A stretch of DNA of 64,000 bases from assembly GCF_029690045.1 (NCBI RefSeq), contig NZ_CP121464.1, forward strand, positions 1,674,001-1,738,000. Direction: 5' to 3'. A program made the translations under genes and the position numbers. Under the pieces are notes generated by a model that did not search any database, was not told the DNA's origin, and saw only the letters and a program-made list of their open reading frames with translations. Below are positions 26,566-35,227 of the stretch, one piece after another (positions within the stretch are counted from its first letter, which is position 1; each line of letters opens with the position of its first letter). Source of the stretch: Janthinobacterium rivuli. Its GTDB lineage: Bacteria; Pseudomonadota; Gammaproteobacteria; Burkholderiales; Burkholderiaceae_D.

Positions 26566-26865
26566 CTAGAACCCCGTCACCACCGTATCCATGTGCTCGA
26601 CCTGCGGTGGGGCGGCGAAAAATTCACCGACCAGGCCGCGCCATGCCTGGAAGTCCTCGCTGCCGCGGAAATGCACGGTATGGTCTTCCAGGGTTGTCCA
26701 GCCGACTACCAGACGGTAGGCGTCGCCGTTTTCGATCGAGCGCTCCAGGCGCATCGACTCGCAGCCGCGTGCGCGCTGGAACAGGGGGACGGCTTTCGTC
26801 ACGGCCGCTTCGAAGGCAGCGTGCGTGGCCGATTTGATCTGGATGTGGGCAATTTCAAAAATCAT
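26566..26865 (-). CDS. antibiotic biosynthesis monooxygenase (ABM) domain protein
   Basis: A 99-residue single-domain ABM-fold protein: MIFEIAHIQIKSATHAAFEA, GCESMRLERSIENGDAYRLVVGWTTLEDH and HFRGSEDFQAWRGLV. These dimeric ferredoxin-like proteins act on quinones, haem or other small molecules; the substrate here is unknown. Its ATG overlaps the stop of the upstream gene (ATGA), so translation is coupled to it. Confidence 0.85.
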   Translation of the reverse strand: MIFEIAHIQIKSATHAAFEAAVTKAVPLFQRARGCESMRLERSIENGDAYRLVVGWTTLEDHTVHFRGSEDFQAWRGLVGEFFAAPPQVEHMDTVVTGF

Positions 26866-27086
26866 GGCAAGTTCCGGTTTTGAAAGAAAGAACGCAGATC
26901 TTGCCACAGATTGTGCCCGCTTGCGGAGGGCGCCGGGTCGCATGCCGCATCGCTGTTCAAGGCGTTATCGTTGTCACGGCCCGCCGGATTGACGAAATCT
27001 TGCAGCTCGCCCAGCTGGTTTTGCTGTCCCAGCGCAAACAGCCGCGCGCGGCTGCTGTCGGCCACGAGCACCCATGTGACGTCCAT
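26862..27086 (-). CDS. short host-attachment-like protein, probably truncated
   Basis: A 74-residue product (MDVTWVLVADSSRARLFALG...) whose first 20 residues match the start of the 'host attachment protein' family (release-factor-related fold, about 140-150 residues). After residue 33 the sequence becomes Asn/Asp/Ser-rich and ends in LWQDLRSFFQNRNLP, so roughly the C-terminal half is missing. A good AAGGAG precedes the ATG. It overlaps the ABM gene by four bases. Either a shortened variant or a decayed gene kept for coupling. Confidence 0.6.
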   Translation of the reverse strand: MDVTWVLVADSSRARLFALGQQNQLGELQDFVNPAGRDNDNALNSDAACDPAPSASGHNLWQDLRSFFQNRNLP

Positions 27087-27112
27087 CTCGTTCTCCTTGC
27101 TGTGTGCCCCTG

Positions 27113-27532
27113 CTAGCGCGACAGGGCCGCCACGCCGCCGTGCCTGTCCTGGCCGCAGCGGGCCGTGCGCTGTTCGATATCGTTGCCGCCGCATGCTTGC
27201 ACGATGGCGTGCGCGCGTTCCTGTTCCTCGGCATGGCGCGTGGCCACCACCAGGCGCACCATGCCGCGAAACGCCGTCTTGCCATAGTTGCGCCGGTACA
27301 TATGGTTGTCGCCGCCGAACAGGGCATTGATCACGCGTTCCAGCCGGCTGGTGAGGGTGTCGCGATTGCCGACCGTGAAATTGCCCTGCACGGGGCCGGC
27401 CTCGTCGTCGCCCGCGTCCAGTTGCACGGCGTGAGCGGGAAAGCCATCGGCCAGCAGCCGGTTGCGGGCGCGCTCGGCATCGGGCAAGTGGTCGAAGATA
27501 CGTATGAGGATATTGCCGCTGCTGCTGTCCAT
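27113..27532 (-). CDS. hypothetical protein, about 139 residues
   Basis: Not recognised with confidence. The N-terminal part (GNILIRIFDHLPDAERARNRLLADGFPAHAVQL) has the pattern of small alpha/beta domains seen in general-stress proteins that sense by a ferredoxin-like fold, and HMYRRNYGKTAFRGMVRLVVATRHAEE is a second folded segment. AAAGG precedes the ATG at 27532; a TTG five codons upstream is possible. It runs 26 bases ahead of the host-attachment-like gene, so three genes form a small minus-strand unit. Confidence 0.6.
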   Translation of the reverse strand: MDSSSGNILIRIFDHLPDAERARNRLLADGFPAHAVQLDAGDDEAGPVQGNFTVGNRDTLTSRLERVINALFGGDNHMYRRNYGKTAFRGMVRLVVATRHAEEQERAHAIVQACGGNDIEQRTARCGQDRHGGVAALSR

Positions 27533-27703
27533 GGCCCGGCCTTTCAAGGAGGTGTGCTTGATTTGACCTGCCAGCCTGCAAATAATTCTGCCTCAGCCTG
27601 TAAAATCCTCGATCAAGGCGCAAAAGTTTGATAAATATCCAGTATGGTTGCCAAGTCGCGCTAAGATACGCCTTGCGGTATCAATCTTTCATAGGAGAAC
27701 TAA

Positions 27704-28285
27704 ATGGCAGCGAAGAAAATTCTGTTTTTGACCGGCGATTTTGCAGAAGATTATGAAACGATGGTGCCGTTCCAGGCCCTGCTGATGCTCGGCCATACCG
27801 TGCATGCCGTCTGTCCCGGCAAGAAAAGCGGCGAGACGATCAAGACGGCCATCCACGATTTCGAGGGCGACCAGACCTACACGGAAAAGCCGGGCCATCT
27901 GTTCACCCTGAACGCCAGCTTCGACGAGATCGACCCGGCCGACTATGACGCCGTGATGATCGCCGGCGGCCGCGCGCCCGAATACCTGCGCCTGAACAAG
28001 AACGTCATCGCCGCCGTGCGCCATTTCGCCGAAGCGGGCAAGCCCGTCGCGGCCGTCTGCCATGGCGCGCAATTGCTGGCCGCTGCCGACGTCATCCGTG
28101 GCAAGCGCATTTCCGCCTATCCCGCCTGCGCGCCAGAAGTGACACTGGCGGGCGGCATGTATGCCGACATCGCCGTCACGGACGCCGTCACGGATGGCCA
28201 GTTCGTCACGGCGCCCGCCTGGCCTGCGCATCCGGCCTGGCTGGCGCAGTTCGTCAAACTGCTCGGTACCGAGATCCGTTTGTAA
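27704..28285 (+). CDS. DJ-1/PfpI family protein
   Basis: A 193-residue class I glutamine-amidotransferase-like protein. The nucleophile elbow is AVCHGAQLL near residue 114, with Glu at DFAEDYETM as the partner acid. Family members include chaperone/glyoxalase-like enzymes and peptidases, and the exact activity here is open. GGAGAA precedes the ATG. Its stop codon lies inside the first of three tandem GTTTGTAACC repeats. Confidence 0.9.
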   Translation: MAAKKILFLTGDFAEDYETMVPFQALLMLGHTVHAVCPGKKSGETIKTAIHDFEGDQTYTEKPGHLFTLNASFDEIDPADYDAVMIAGGRAPEYLRLNKNVIAAVRHFAEAGKPVAAVCHGAQLLAAADVIRGKRISAYPACAPEVTLAGGMYADIAVTDAVTDGQFVTAPAWPAHPAWLAQFVKLLGTEIRL

Positions 28286-28309
28286 CCTGTTTGTAACCCG
28301 TTTGTAACC
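28278..28309 (+). repeat. three tandem GTTTGTAACC units
   Basis: GTTTGTAACC occurs three times at an exact 11-base period. The first overlaps the DJ-1 gene stop codon. The period of about one helical turn and the position 60-90 bases before the NarX-like gene allow either a slippage product or a regulator-binding array. Confidence 0.7.
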
Positions 28310-28371
28310 TTCACCAGCCCGGCAGGCCGCAGCGCTTGCCAGGCGCACCACTTTTCAGATTCGAGTTCTTC

Positions 28372-29604
28372 ATGCATGCGCCGCGCAGTCAACCTTCCCG
28401 CAAACAACTTCCAGCGTCGCGCTGGCGCCAGCGCCGTCTGGCGCAAGCCGCATCGGGCCTGAGCGCCGCGCAGGAGCGCCAGTTGGCCACCCTGCACGAG
28501 ATTTCCACCTTGCTGGCGGGACAGCACGCCATCGATGCGCTGTGCCGTGGCTTCCTGCGCCACGTGATGCAGTTCGCGCAGGCCGAAGGCGGCACCGTGC
28601 GCATCCTCGATCCGCAGCAGGACACCGTGCACATCATCGTGCACGAGGGCATTTCCGACGCCATGGTGGAAGAAGAACACTGCATCCGCAACAACGATTG
28701 CCTGTGCGGCGCGGCCGTGGCGCAGGGCGTGATCCAGATCCGCGATTTCCGCCAGGTCGATGCGCTGCAGCGCTACCGTTGCCAGGACGAAGGTTTCATC
28801 GCCATCGCCGTCTTTCCCATCCTTGCGCGCGAGCAAGTCGTCGGCAGTTTTTCGCTGCACTTTGCGCGCCCGCAAGCCGTGCATGCGCAGCAGCAGGGCT
28901 GGCTGGAAACGCTGGGCCAGAGCCTCGGTATCGCCATCGAAAACCAGCGCCTGATCGCGCGCGAAAAGGAATTCGCCGTGGCGCGTGAACGCAGCCTGCT
29001 GGCCGAAGGCTTGCATGACAGCATCGCGCAAAGCCTGAACTTCATCAGTCTGCAAGTGCAGATGCTCGACGATTCCGTGCGCCGTGGCCAGCTCGACGAA
29101 GCGGCCGAAGTGTTGCCGCTGATGCGCATGGGCGTCGAGCAAAGCTACCAGGACGTGCGCGAATTGCTCGTCAATTTCCGCACGCGCTGGCATGGTAGCG
29201 ACCTCGAAAGCAAGCTGTCGGAAGTGCTGGCCAAGTTCGAGCTGCAGACGGGTGTCGTCGGTACACTGGACATGAGCGGCAACGGCGCCCCGCTGGCTCC
29301 CGAGCAACAACTGCAGATATTGTTCATCGTGCAGGAAGCGCTGTCGAATATCCGCAAGCATGCGCAGGCCAGCAACGTGGCGCTGCGCGTGGACAACGGG
29401 CGCGATTTTGCGCTGCAGGTGCGCGACGATGGCGAAGGCTTCGCCGCCAACCTGCGCGACAAGAAAACGGAATTGCAGATCGGCTTGCGTATCATGCAGG
29501 AAAGAGCCGAGCGGCTCGGTGCGCAATTTGCCATCGACAGCACGCCCGGCGGCGGCACGACGATCTCGCTGGCCTTGCCGGCAGCCCGGCGCCAGGCCGC
29601 GTAA
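28372..29604 (+). CDS. NarX-like cytoplasmic sensor histidine kinase (GAF + HisKA_3)
   Basis: A roughly 410-residue kinase without membrane helices. A basic N-terminus is followed by a GAF-like domain (about 40-200) and a NarX/LiaS-type kinase: phospho-acceptor HDSIAQSLNFI near 219, ATP-binding IVQEALSNIRKHA and DDGEGFAANL. The GAF part has four cysteines (HCIRNNDCLCGAA and RYRCQDEGF), comparable to the cysteine cluster in the NarX central module. It probably senses a redox or nitrogen-oxide cue and phosphorylates the response regulator encoded next. Confidence 0.88.
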   Translation: MHAPRSQPSRKQLPASRWRQRRLAQAASGLSAAQERQLATLHEISTLLAGQHAIDALCRGFLRHVMQFAQAEGGTVRILDPQQDTVHIIVHEGISDAMVEEEHCIRNNDCLCGAAVAQGVIQIRDFRQVDALQRYRCQDEGFIAIAVFPILAREQVVGSFSLHFARPQAVHAQQQGWLETLGQSLGIAIENQRLIAREKEFAVARERSLLAEGLHDSIAQSLNFISLQVQMLDDSVRRGQLDEAAEVLPLMRMGVEQSYQDVRELLVNFRTRWHGSDLESKLSEVLAKFELQTGVVGTLDMSGNGAPLAPEQQLQILFIVQEALSNIRKHAQASNVALRVDNGRDFALQVRDDGEGFAANLRDKKTELQIGLRIMQERAERLGAQFAIDSTPGGGTTISLALPAARRQAA

Positions 29605-29636
29605 CAAATGAATCATCTTTATCAGGCAACAAACAC

Positions 29637-30284
29637 GTGAACGCACCAATCAAAATCCTGCTGGTCGACGACCACACCTTGCTGCGCAGCGGCGTCAAGC
29701 TGCTGCTGCAGCGCAATCCTCAATTCCAGGTGGTGGGCGAGGCATCGAACGGGCTCGACGGCGTGCGCCTGGCGGCCGAACTGCGGCCCGACGTGGTGCT
29801 GATGGACTTGAACATGCCCGGCGTGACTGGCGTCGAGGCGTTGCAGCTGATCTTGCAGGACCTGCCGCAGATGGTCGTGCTGATGCTGACCGTGTCGGAA
29901 AACGCGGCCGACCTCGGTGCGGCCCTGCGCGCCGGTGCGCGCGGCTATTTGCTGAAAAACATCGAGGCCGAGCAGCTGGGGCAGGCCATTTGCCGCGCCG
30001 CCGCCGGCGAATCCGTGATCGCCGACGCCATGACGGCCAAGCTCGTGTCGCAGTTCCGCGCGGGGCAGAACGCGCCGCAGGAAGACTATGACAAACTGAC
30101 GCCGCGTGAACGCGAAGCCATGGCCTGCCTGGCGCAAGGGCTGAGCAACAAGGAAATCGCGCGCCAGCTCGACGTGGCCGAAAGCACGGTGAAAATCCAC
30201 GTGCAAAACATCCTCAAAAAGCTTAAGCTCAGCAGCCGCGTGCAGATCGCCGTGTATGCGGTCGAGCGCGAATTGAGCAAATAA
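29637..30284 (+). CDS. NarL/FixJ-type response regulator
   Basis: A 215-residue regulator: receiver domain with KILLVDDH, phospho-acceptor Asp in VVLMDLNMPG near 57, and switch Lys in GYLLKNIEAEQ; then a LuxR-type helix-turn-helix (LTPREREAMACLAQGLSNKEIARQLDVAESTVKIH). It starts at GTG, 32 bases after the kinase, and is its cognate partner. NarL-family output suggests control of anaerobic or nitrate-linked genes, but targets are not visible in this window. Confidence 0.93.
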   Translation: MNAPIKILLVDDHTLLRSGVKLLLQRNPQFQVVGEASNGLDGVRLAAELRPDVVLMDLNMPGVTGVEALQLILQDLPQMVVLMLTVSENAADLGAALRAGARGYLLKNIEAEQLGQAICRAAAGESVIADAMTAKLVSQFRAGQNAPQEDYDKLTPREREAMACLAQGLSNKEIARQLDVAESTVKIHVQNILKKLKLSSRVQIAVYAVERELSK

Positions 30285-30286
30285 AG

Positions 30287-30334
30287 ATCAAACAAAGTGC
30301 AAATAGTGCGCAAGCAATGCGCGATTGTTTGATC
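30287..30334. promoter_or_regulatory. inverted repeat between narL-like and dnr-like genes
   Basis: GATCAAACAA and TTGTTTGATC are a perfect 10-bp inverted repeat with a nested GCGC/GCGC pair between them. There is no T-run, so a regulator site or mRNA stem is more likely than a terminator. Confidence 0.5.
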
Positions 30335-30439
30335 TGCATGGCGTTCCGGCCTAGACAACCCTAGTTCCTTTGACGTATGGCCTTGACCGTGCCGGCCCAT
30401 TACACTCTTAGTCATTCGCTAATCTAATAAGAGAGTGTC

Positions 30440-31135
30440 ATGCATAAGGTCAACGTCGATGGCTTGCTATCGAGCCAGGCTCTGTTCCGCCATATTTCCC
30501 CTTCGCAATTAGAGCAATTGCGCCAGGATGTCGTGCGTGTTGAAGTGGAAAAAGGCAAAGTGCTGTTCCGCAAGGGCGAAGTGGCGGAAGGCGCCTATGT
30601 GGTGGTTTTCGGCCTCGTCAAGCTCAGCGTGTTTTCCATGGAAGGTACCGACAAGGTACTGGAACTGATCCGTCCGGGCCAGAGCTTCGGCGAAGCCATG
30701 ATTTTCCTCGATGAACCGTATCCATTCTGCGCCGAAGCGCTCGAGCACTGCTTGCTGCTGCGCATCCCGCCGCACGCGCTGCTGCGCCTGCTGGATCAGT
30801 CGCCGCGCATCGCGCGCCAGATGATGAACAGCCTGTCGCACCATCTGATGGGTTTTATCCGCAACGTGGAGCGCTGCTCCGTGCAGAACGCCACCCAGCG
30901 CGTGGTCGAGTATCTGTTGCAGGCATCGGATCAGCAGCGTTCGAACGAGGTCAAGCTGGACCTGAAGAAAAGTTTGCTGGCATCGTTCCTGAACCTGGCG
31001 CCCGCCACCCTGTCGCGCGTGCTGCACCAGCTGACGGACTTGCACCTGATTAAAGTCAGCGGTTCGCTGATCCAGATCCAGCCCGATGCCTTGAAAACCT
31101 ACCGCCATGGTTCCGCCACGGCCATGCTGAATTAA
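30440..31135 (+). CDS. Crp/Fnr family regulator, Dnr-like
   Basis: A 231-residue Crp/Fnr protein: cyclic-nucleotide-binding-type beta roll (KGKVLFRKGEVAEGAYVVVFGLVKL; GQSFGEAMIFLDEPYPF), a dimer helix, and a winged helix (LDLKKSLLASFLNLAPATLSRVLHQL). The N-terminal cysteine cluster of FNR is absent, as in the Dnr/NnrR subgroup, which responds to nitric oxide through haem. The FGEAMIFLD turn is like Dnr. Next to a NarXL-like pair this suggests a small anaerobic control module; that link is inference. Confidence 0.87.
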   Translation: MHKVNVDGLLSSQALFRHISPSQLEQLRQDVVRVEVEKGKVLFRKGEVAEGAYVVVFGLVKLSVFSMEGTDKVLELIRPGQSFGEAMIFLDEPYPFCAEALEHCLLLRIPPHALLRLLDQSPRIARQMMNSLSHHLMGFIRNVERCSVQNATQRVVEYLLQASDQQRSNEVKLDLKKSLLASFLNLAPATLSRVLHQLTDLHLIKVSGSLIQIQPDALKTYRHGSATAMLN

Positions 31136-31142
31136 GCGTTGA

Positions 31143-32336
31143 TCACTCAGCTTTTTCAGCAGGCAAGGTCAGCCGCCAGAACAGCAAGGCGAGCAAGCTG
31201 ACCGCCGCGCCCAGCGCGCATACTCCATGCCAGCCCGCCAGCGCATACACGCTGGTGGCGGCAATCGCACCGAGTCCGCTTCCCACCGCATAAAACAGCA
31301 TGTAGCACGCCACCAGGCGGCTGTGTGCGTCGCTGTCATCCTTGAAGATGAGGCTCTGGTTCGTCACGTGGATGGCCTGGCCAGCCAGGTCCAGCGCTAT
31401 GATGCCGATGATCAAAGGCCACAGTGCCGCACCCGCAAAGCTCAGTGGCAGCCATGAGGCCAGCAGCAACAGCAGGGCCGCGCCCGTCGTCCACTGCGCG
31501 CGGCCCTTGTCCGCCATGGTGCCGGCGCGCGCCGCGCCCAGCGCGCCGATCACGCCCACCAGGCCAAACGCGCCGATGGCCGCATGGCTGTAGCCTTGCG
31601 CCGTCAAAGGCAGCACCAGGGCGCTCCAGAAAATATTGAAGACGGCAAACATCAGCAGGGCCAGCATGCCGCGCACGCGCAGCACCTTGTTGTGCAGCAG
31701 CATGTCCAGCATCGAGGCGAGCAGGGCGCCGTAGGCCAGTTTTTGATTGGATGGCTGCGCCGGCGGCAACTTGCGCCACAACAGCAACAGCAGGGCGCAG
31801 GCGATGGTCGCCGAGACAACATACACGGCACGCCAGTCGGCCAGGTCCGCCACCACGCCGGACAGGGTGCGCGCTAGCAGCAAGCCTATCACCACGCCGC
31901 CCTGCGCCATGCCGACCACGCGGCCACGCTCATGGCTGGCCGCCGCGCTGGCCGCATAGGCGATCAAGCCCTGCGTCATGGCCGTGCCCAGCAAGCCGAC
32001 CATCAGCATGCCGCCCAGCAAGGCGGCCGTGGAACGGGCGCAGCCCAGCGCCACCAGGGTGATGGCAAGCAAGCCCAGCTGGAACAAGGTCAGGCGGCGC
32101 CGGTTCAGCATGTCGCCCAGGGGCACGAGCAGCAGCAGGGCCAGCGCGCAGCCGATCTGCGTGGCCGTGATGACCATGCCGCTGGCCGCTTCTGTCATGC
32201 CGAATTCGTGCGCCAGGGTGGCCAGCAAGGGCTGGGCGTAATACACATTGGCCACGCTGAGGCCGGCCGCCGTGGCAAACAGCCAGACGAGGGTAGGAGG
32301 AAGTGCTGTCGTGATGGGAGTTGTCGTATCGCGCAT
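31143..32336 (-). CDS. MFS transporter
   Basis: A 397-residue twelve-helix major facilitator protein. SVANVYYAQPLLATLAHEFGMTEAASGMV at the start and MLNRRRLTLFQLG in the loop between helices two and three resemble the DHA1-type exporter subgroup. It diverges from the HxlR regulator gene and the shared intergenic region carries a perfect inverted repeat, so HxlR control is likely. Substrate unknown. Confidence 0.9.
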   Translation of the reverse strand: MRDTTTPITTALPPTLVWLFATAAGLSVANVYYAQPLLATLAHEFGMTEAASGMVITATQIGCALALLLLVPLGDMLNRRRLTLFQLGLLAITLVALGCARSTAALLGGMLMVGLLGTAMTQGLIAYAASAAASHERGRVVGMAQGGVVIGLLLARTLSGVVADLADWRAVYVVSATIACALLLLLWRKLPPAQPSNQKLAYGALLASMLDMLLHNKVLRVRGMLALLMFAVFNIFWSALVLPLTAQGYSHAAIGAFGLVGVIGALGAARAGTMADKGRAQWTTGAALLLLLASWLPLSFAGAALWPLIIGIIALDLAGQAIHVTNQSLIFKDDSDAHSRLVACYMLFYAVGSGLGAIAATSVYALAGWHGVCALGAAVSLLALLFWRLTLPAEKAE

Positions 32337-32348
32337 GGGAGGTCAATT

Positions 32349-32373
32349 AAGTGGTTTCAAATTAAAACCACTT
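32349..32373. promoter_or_regulatory. candidate HxlR operator
   Basis: AAGTGGTTT and AAACCACTT form a perfect 9-bp inverted repeat around seven bases, 12 bases upstream of the MFS start and 55 bases before the regulator. A further half-site (AACCACT) lies at 32403-32409. It is well placed to be the binding site of the divergent HxlR protein. Confidence 0.65.
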
Positions 32374-32427
32374 GGAGTCTACGCCGGGAAGTTTTAAAAT
32401 GCAACCACTCAATCCTGGAGCATGACG

Positions 32428-32880
32428 ATGGCCAAGCGCAAGAGCCTGAAAACCGACCCCTGTCCCGTGGCGCGCGCGCTCGACGTGATCGGCGAGCGCT
32501 GGTCGCTGCTGATCGTGCGCGACGCCTTCGACGGCATGCGCAGGTTCGGCGAGTTCCAGAAAAGCCTGGGCGTGGCGAAGAACATCCTGGCCGACCGCCT
32601 GCACACCCTGGTGGAAGAGGGCATTTTTACGGTCGCGCCCGCCTCGGACGGCACGGCCTACCAGGAATACGTGCTGACGCAAAAGGGGCTGGCCCTGTTT
32701 CCCGTCGTCGTCGGCTTGCGCCAGTGGAGCGAGGATCAATTGTTCGAAGCGGGCGAGTCCCATTCCACCCTGTTGCAGCGTGGCTCAGGCTTGCCCGTGC
32801 GCAGGATGGACGTGCTGGCGCTGGACGGCCGCGTGTTGCAGGCGGACGACACGGTCGTGCACAAGGTGTCGCCGCAATGA
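32428..32880 (+). CDS. HxlR family transcriptional regulator
   Basis: A 150-residue winged-helix regulator with the HxlR core: CPVARALDVIGERWSLLIVRDAFDG, RFGEFQKSLGVAKNILADRL and a wing with YVLTQKGLALFPVV. ATG at 32428 is favoured by CTGGAG at seven bases; the ATG six bases upstream sits too close to it. The gene overlaps the following DadA-like gene by ATGA. Divergent from the MFS transporter, which it probably represses until an effector binds. Confidence 0.92.
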   Translation: MAKRKSLKTDPCPVARALDVIGERWSLLIVRDAFDGMRRFGEFQKSLGVAKNILADRLHTLVEEGIFTVAPASDGTAYQEYVLTQKGLALFPVVVGLRQWSEDQLFEAGESHSTLLQRGSGLPVRRMDVLALDGRVLQADDTVVHKVSPQ

Positions 32881-34085
32881 GGCGGGTGGCTGTCATCGGC
32901 GGAGGGATTACGGGCGTGACGACGGCGTATGCGCTGGCCAAGCGGGGCGTGCACGTCACCCTGATCGAGCGCCACCGTTACGCCGCCATGGAAACGTCAT
33001 ATGCGAACGGCGGGCAATTGTCGGCCTCGCACGCGGAAGTGTGGAACCACAAGGCAACGATTTTGAACGCCCTGAAATGGATGGCGCGGCGCGATGCGCC
33101 CCTGCTGCTCCATCCCTGGCCCAGCTGGCACAAGCTGAGCTGGTTTGCGGAGTTTCTCGCCGCCATGCCCGCTTACGAGCGCAACACCATCGCCACGGCG
33201 CGCATGGCGATCGCCGCGCGTGAACATTTGTTTGCGTGGGCGCAAGCTGAAAACATAGCTTTCGATCACCGCCGCGCCGGCATCCTGCACGTCTACCGTG
33301 ACAAGGCCGGCTTCGAGCGGGCGGCCGGCGTATCGCGTTTGCTGGCGCAGGGCGGCTTGCAGCGGCGCGCCGTCACGCCGCAGGAAATGCGCGCCATCGA
33401 ACCGGCGCTGCAGGGCGACTTTTACGGCGGCTACTACACGGACAGCGATTCCACGGGCGACATCCACAAATTCACCAGCGGCCTGGCCGACGCGTGCGTC
33501 CGCCTGGGCGTGGCCTGCCGCTATGGTGCACAGGTCACGGCGCTGGCGCGCGAACACGGCAAGGTGCGCGTCAGCATGGGCGAGGAAAGCATCCTGTTCG
33601 ATGCCGTCGTCATCTGCGCGGGCACGGCCAGCCGCGCCATGGCGGCCATGCTGGGCGACCATGTCAACGTGTATCCCGTGAAAGGCTATTCGATTACCGT
33701 GCAATTGGATGACGCCGCCAGCCGCGCGGCCGCACCGTCCGTCAGCCTGCTTGACGATGCCACCAAGCTGGTCAGCAGTCGCCTCGGCGACGACCGGCTA
33801 CGGGTGGCGGGCACGGCGGAATTCAACGGCGTCAACCACGACATCCGCGCCGACCGCATCCGCCCCCTGTTGCAATGGGTCGAGCAGTGTTTTCCCGGCA
33901 TCAATACCCGCAGGGTCGTGCCCTGGGCCGGCTTGCGCCCCATGCTGCCCGACATGCTGCCGAAAGTGGGGCCGGGCAAGGCGCCTGGCGTGTACTACAA
34001 CACGGGCCACGGCCACCTGGGCTGGACCCTGGCGGCCGCGACGGCGGAGATGGTGGCAGAGGCGGTGGACAAGGCGGGTGGCTAG
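32877..34085 (+). CDS. FAD-dependent D-amino acid dehydrogenase (DadA-like)
   Basis: A 402-residue flavoprotein of the DAO/DadA family. The dinucleotide-binding VAVIGGGITGVTTAYALAK with Glu in TLIERH opens the protein; ETSYANGGQLSASHAE, VYPVKGYSITV and the closing GVYYNTGHGHLGWT are DadA landmarks. DadA oxidises D-amino acids to 2-oxo acids and passes electrons to the respiratory chain. Its start overlaps the HxlR stop, so the two are one transcript. The stop codon shares bases with the stop of the convergent gene. Confidence 0.88.
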   Translation: MRRVAVIGGGITGVTTAYALAKRGVHVTLIERHRYAAMETSYANGGQLSASHAEVWNHKATILNALKWMARRDAPLLLHPWPSWHKLSWFAEFLAAMPAYERNTIATARMAIAAREHLFAWAQAENIAFDHRRAGILHVYRDKAGFERAAGVSRLLAQGGLQRRAVTPQEMRAIEPALQGDFYGGYYTDSDSTGDIHKFTSGLADACVRLGVACRYGAQVTALAREHGKVRVSMGEESILFDAVVICAGTASRAMAAMLGDHVNVYPVKGYSITVQLDDAASRAAAPSVSLLDDATKLVSSRLGDDRLRVAGTAEFNGVNHDIRADRIRPLLQWVEQCFPGINTRRVVPWAGLRPMLPDMLPKVGPGKAPGVYYNTGHGHLGWTLAAATAEMVAEAVDKAGG

Positions 34086-35161
34086 TTCTTCGGCAGCAAA
34101 TCGCTGAGCGCGGCGCGGCCCTTGACGGTCAAGAAAGGGCCGACCTTGCTGTAAGGCAGTAAAAAGTCGTTTTCGCAGCCGCTGCCGTTCGGGTCTTGCC
34201 AGAACGATACGCCTTCCGGTTTCAATGACAGGTGGAAGCGGCCACGGCCGTCGTAGTCCGTGCCCTTGCATTCGGCGTCGATGGTCACATTTTTAAAAAG
34301 GGCCTGGCGCAGGCGGTCCGGCAATGCGGCCTTGTCGTCGCCATCGCTGGCGCTGGCGCCAAACCAGTTCCACACGTCCGTTTCCTGGCCCGTTTTCACG
34401 TCCCAGGTGCGGAACTTGATGGAGATGCCGCTGGCGCCATAGCCGGCTGCCCAGCGGTAGAACTTGACTGTCACCCAGCGCGGCGACCAGTAGGTGGGAT
34501 CCGCATACACTTCGTCTTCCGTCGTGAAACCGTTGCGGCCCAGGTATTCGCGGCGCGTGGCATAGAAATCTTCCAGGTCCTTCTTGTTCTTCGCCAGCAC
34601 GGCGCGCAGCTGTGTGTTGATTTTCGCCACGCCGTCGCCGGGCGCCATCAGCTCCACCGTGATGGTGTCGCCCACTTGCAGGTTGCGGTATTGCTTGCCT
34701 TCAAAGGTAACGGGTTTGCTGACCTTGGTGGCGGGAAAGTCTTCCAGCGCCAGGTTGTAAGCATCGCTGGCACACGACGGGTGTTCGCGGTCGCCCGCCG
34801 CTTCCAGCAGGGTCAAGGCCAGGGGCAGGGTCTTGCCGCTTTTCGGCTCCGTCCACGTGCCGGTGAGCTTGCCACCTTGCGGCGTGCCCAGGCTCCACGT
34901 GCCCGTCGTATTGCCCTTGGCGTCGAGTTCTTGCCACAGGATTTTACCGTTGGGCCGGGACAGCATGATCGGCGTCTTGTAGCGCGTGTAGTAATAATTG
35001 CCGCTGCGGTCAGCCCCTTGCGTGGGGCTGGGCTGGTTGAAGCAGGCCACGATATTGGCCTTGCCCACGGTGCCCTGCCATACCCCTTGCACGGGCGCAT
35101 CGCCAGCCATGGCGAGGTTCAGGGCGGGCAGGGTCAGGCAAGCAAACAGAAAGCGGCGCAT
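34082..35161 (-). CDS. secreted hypothetical protein, 359 residues
   Basis: I do not recognise the family. A signal peptide (MRRFLFACLTLPALNLAMAG) is followed by a beta-rich N-terminal region with repeated G-x-W turns (QGVWQGTVGKANIVACF; GTWSLGTPQGGKLTGTW), a pattern seen in small lipocalin-like or beta-sandwich repeats, and a C-terminal part (FRTWDVKTGQETDVWNWFG) ending with VGPFLTVKGRAALSDLLPKN. Five cysteines remain after cleavage. It should be periplasmic. The stop overlaps the DadA-like stop on the other strand (CTAG). Confidence 0.7.
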   Translation of the reverse strand: MRRFLFACLTLPALNLAMAGDAPVQGVWQGTVGKANIVACFNQPSPTQGADRSGNYYYTRYKTPIMLSRPNGKILWQELDAKGNTTGTWSLGTPQGGKLTGTWTEPKSGKTLPLALTLLEAAGDREHPSCASDAYNLALEDFPATKVSKPVTFEGKQYRNLQVGDTITVELMAPGDGVAKINTQLRAVLAKNKKDLEDFYATRREYLGRNGFTTEDEVYADPTYWSPRWVTVKFYRWAAGYGASGISIKFRTWDVKTGQETDVWNWFGASASDGDDKAALPDRLRQALFKNVTIDAECKGTDYDGRGRFHLSLKPEGVSFWQDPNGSGCENDFLLPYSKVGPFLTVKGRAALSDLLPKN

Positions 35162-35227
35162 CGGTTAATCCTCTCGTGGGCGAAGGCCGATTCTACATGG
35201 CCGCGCCCACGAGATGCCACACGTCAA

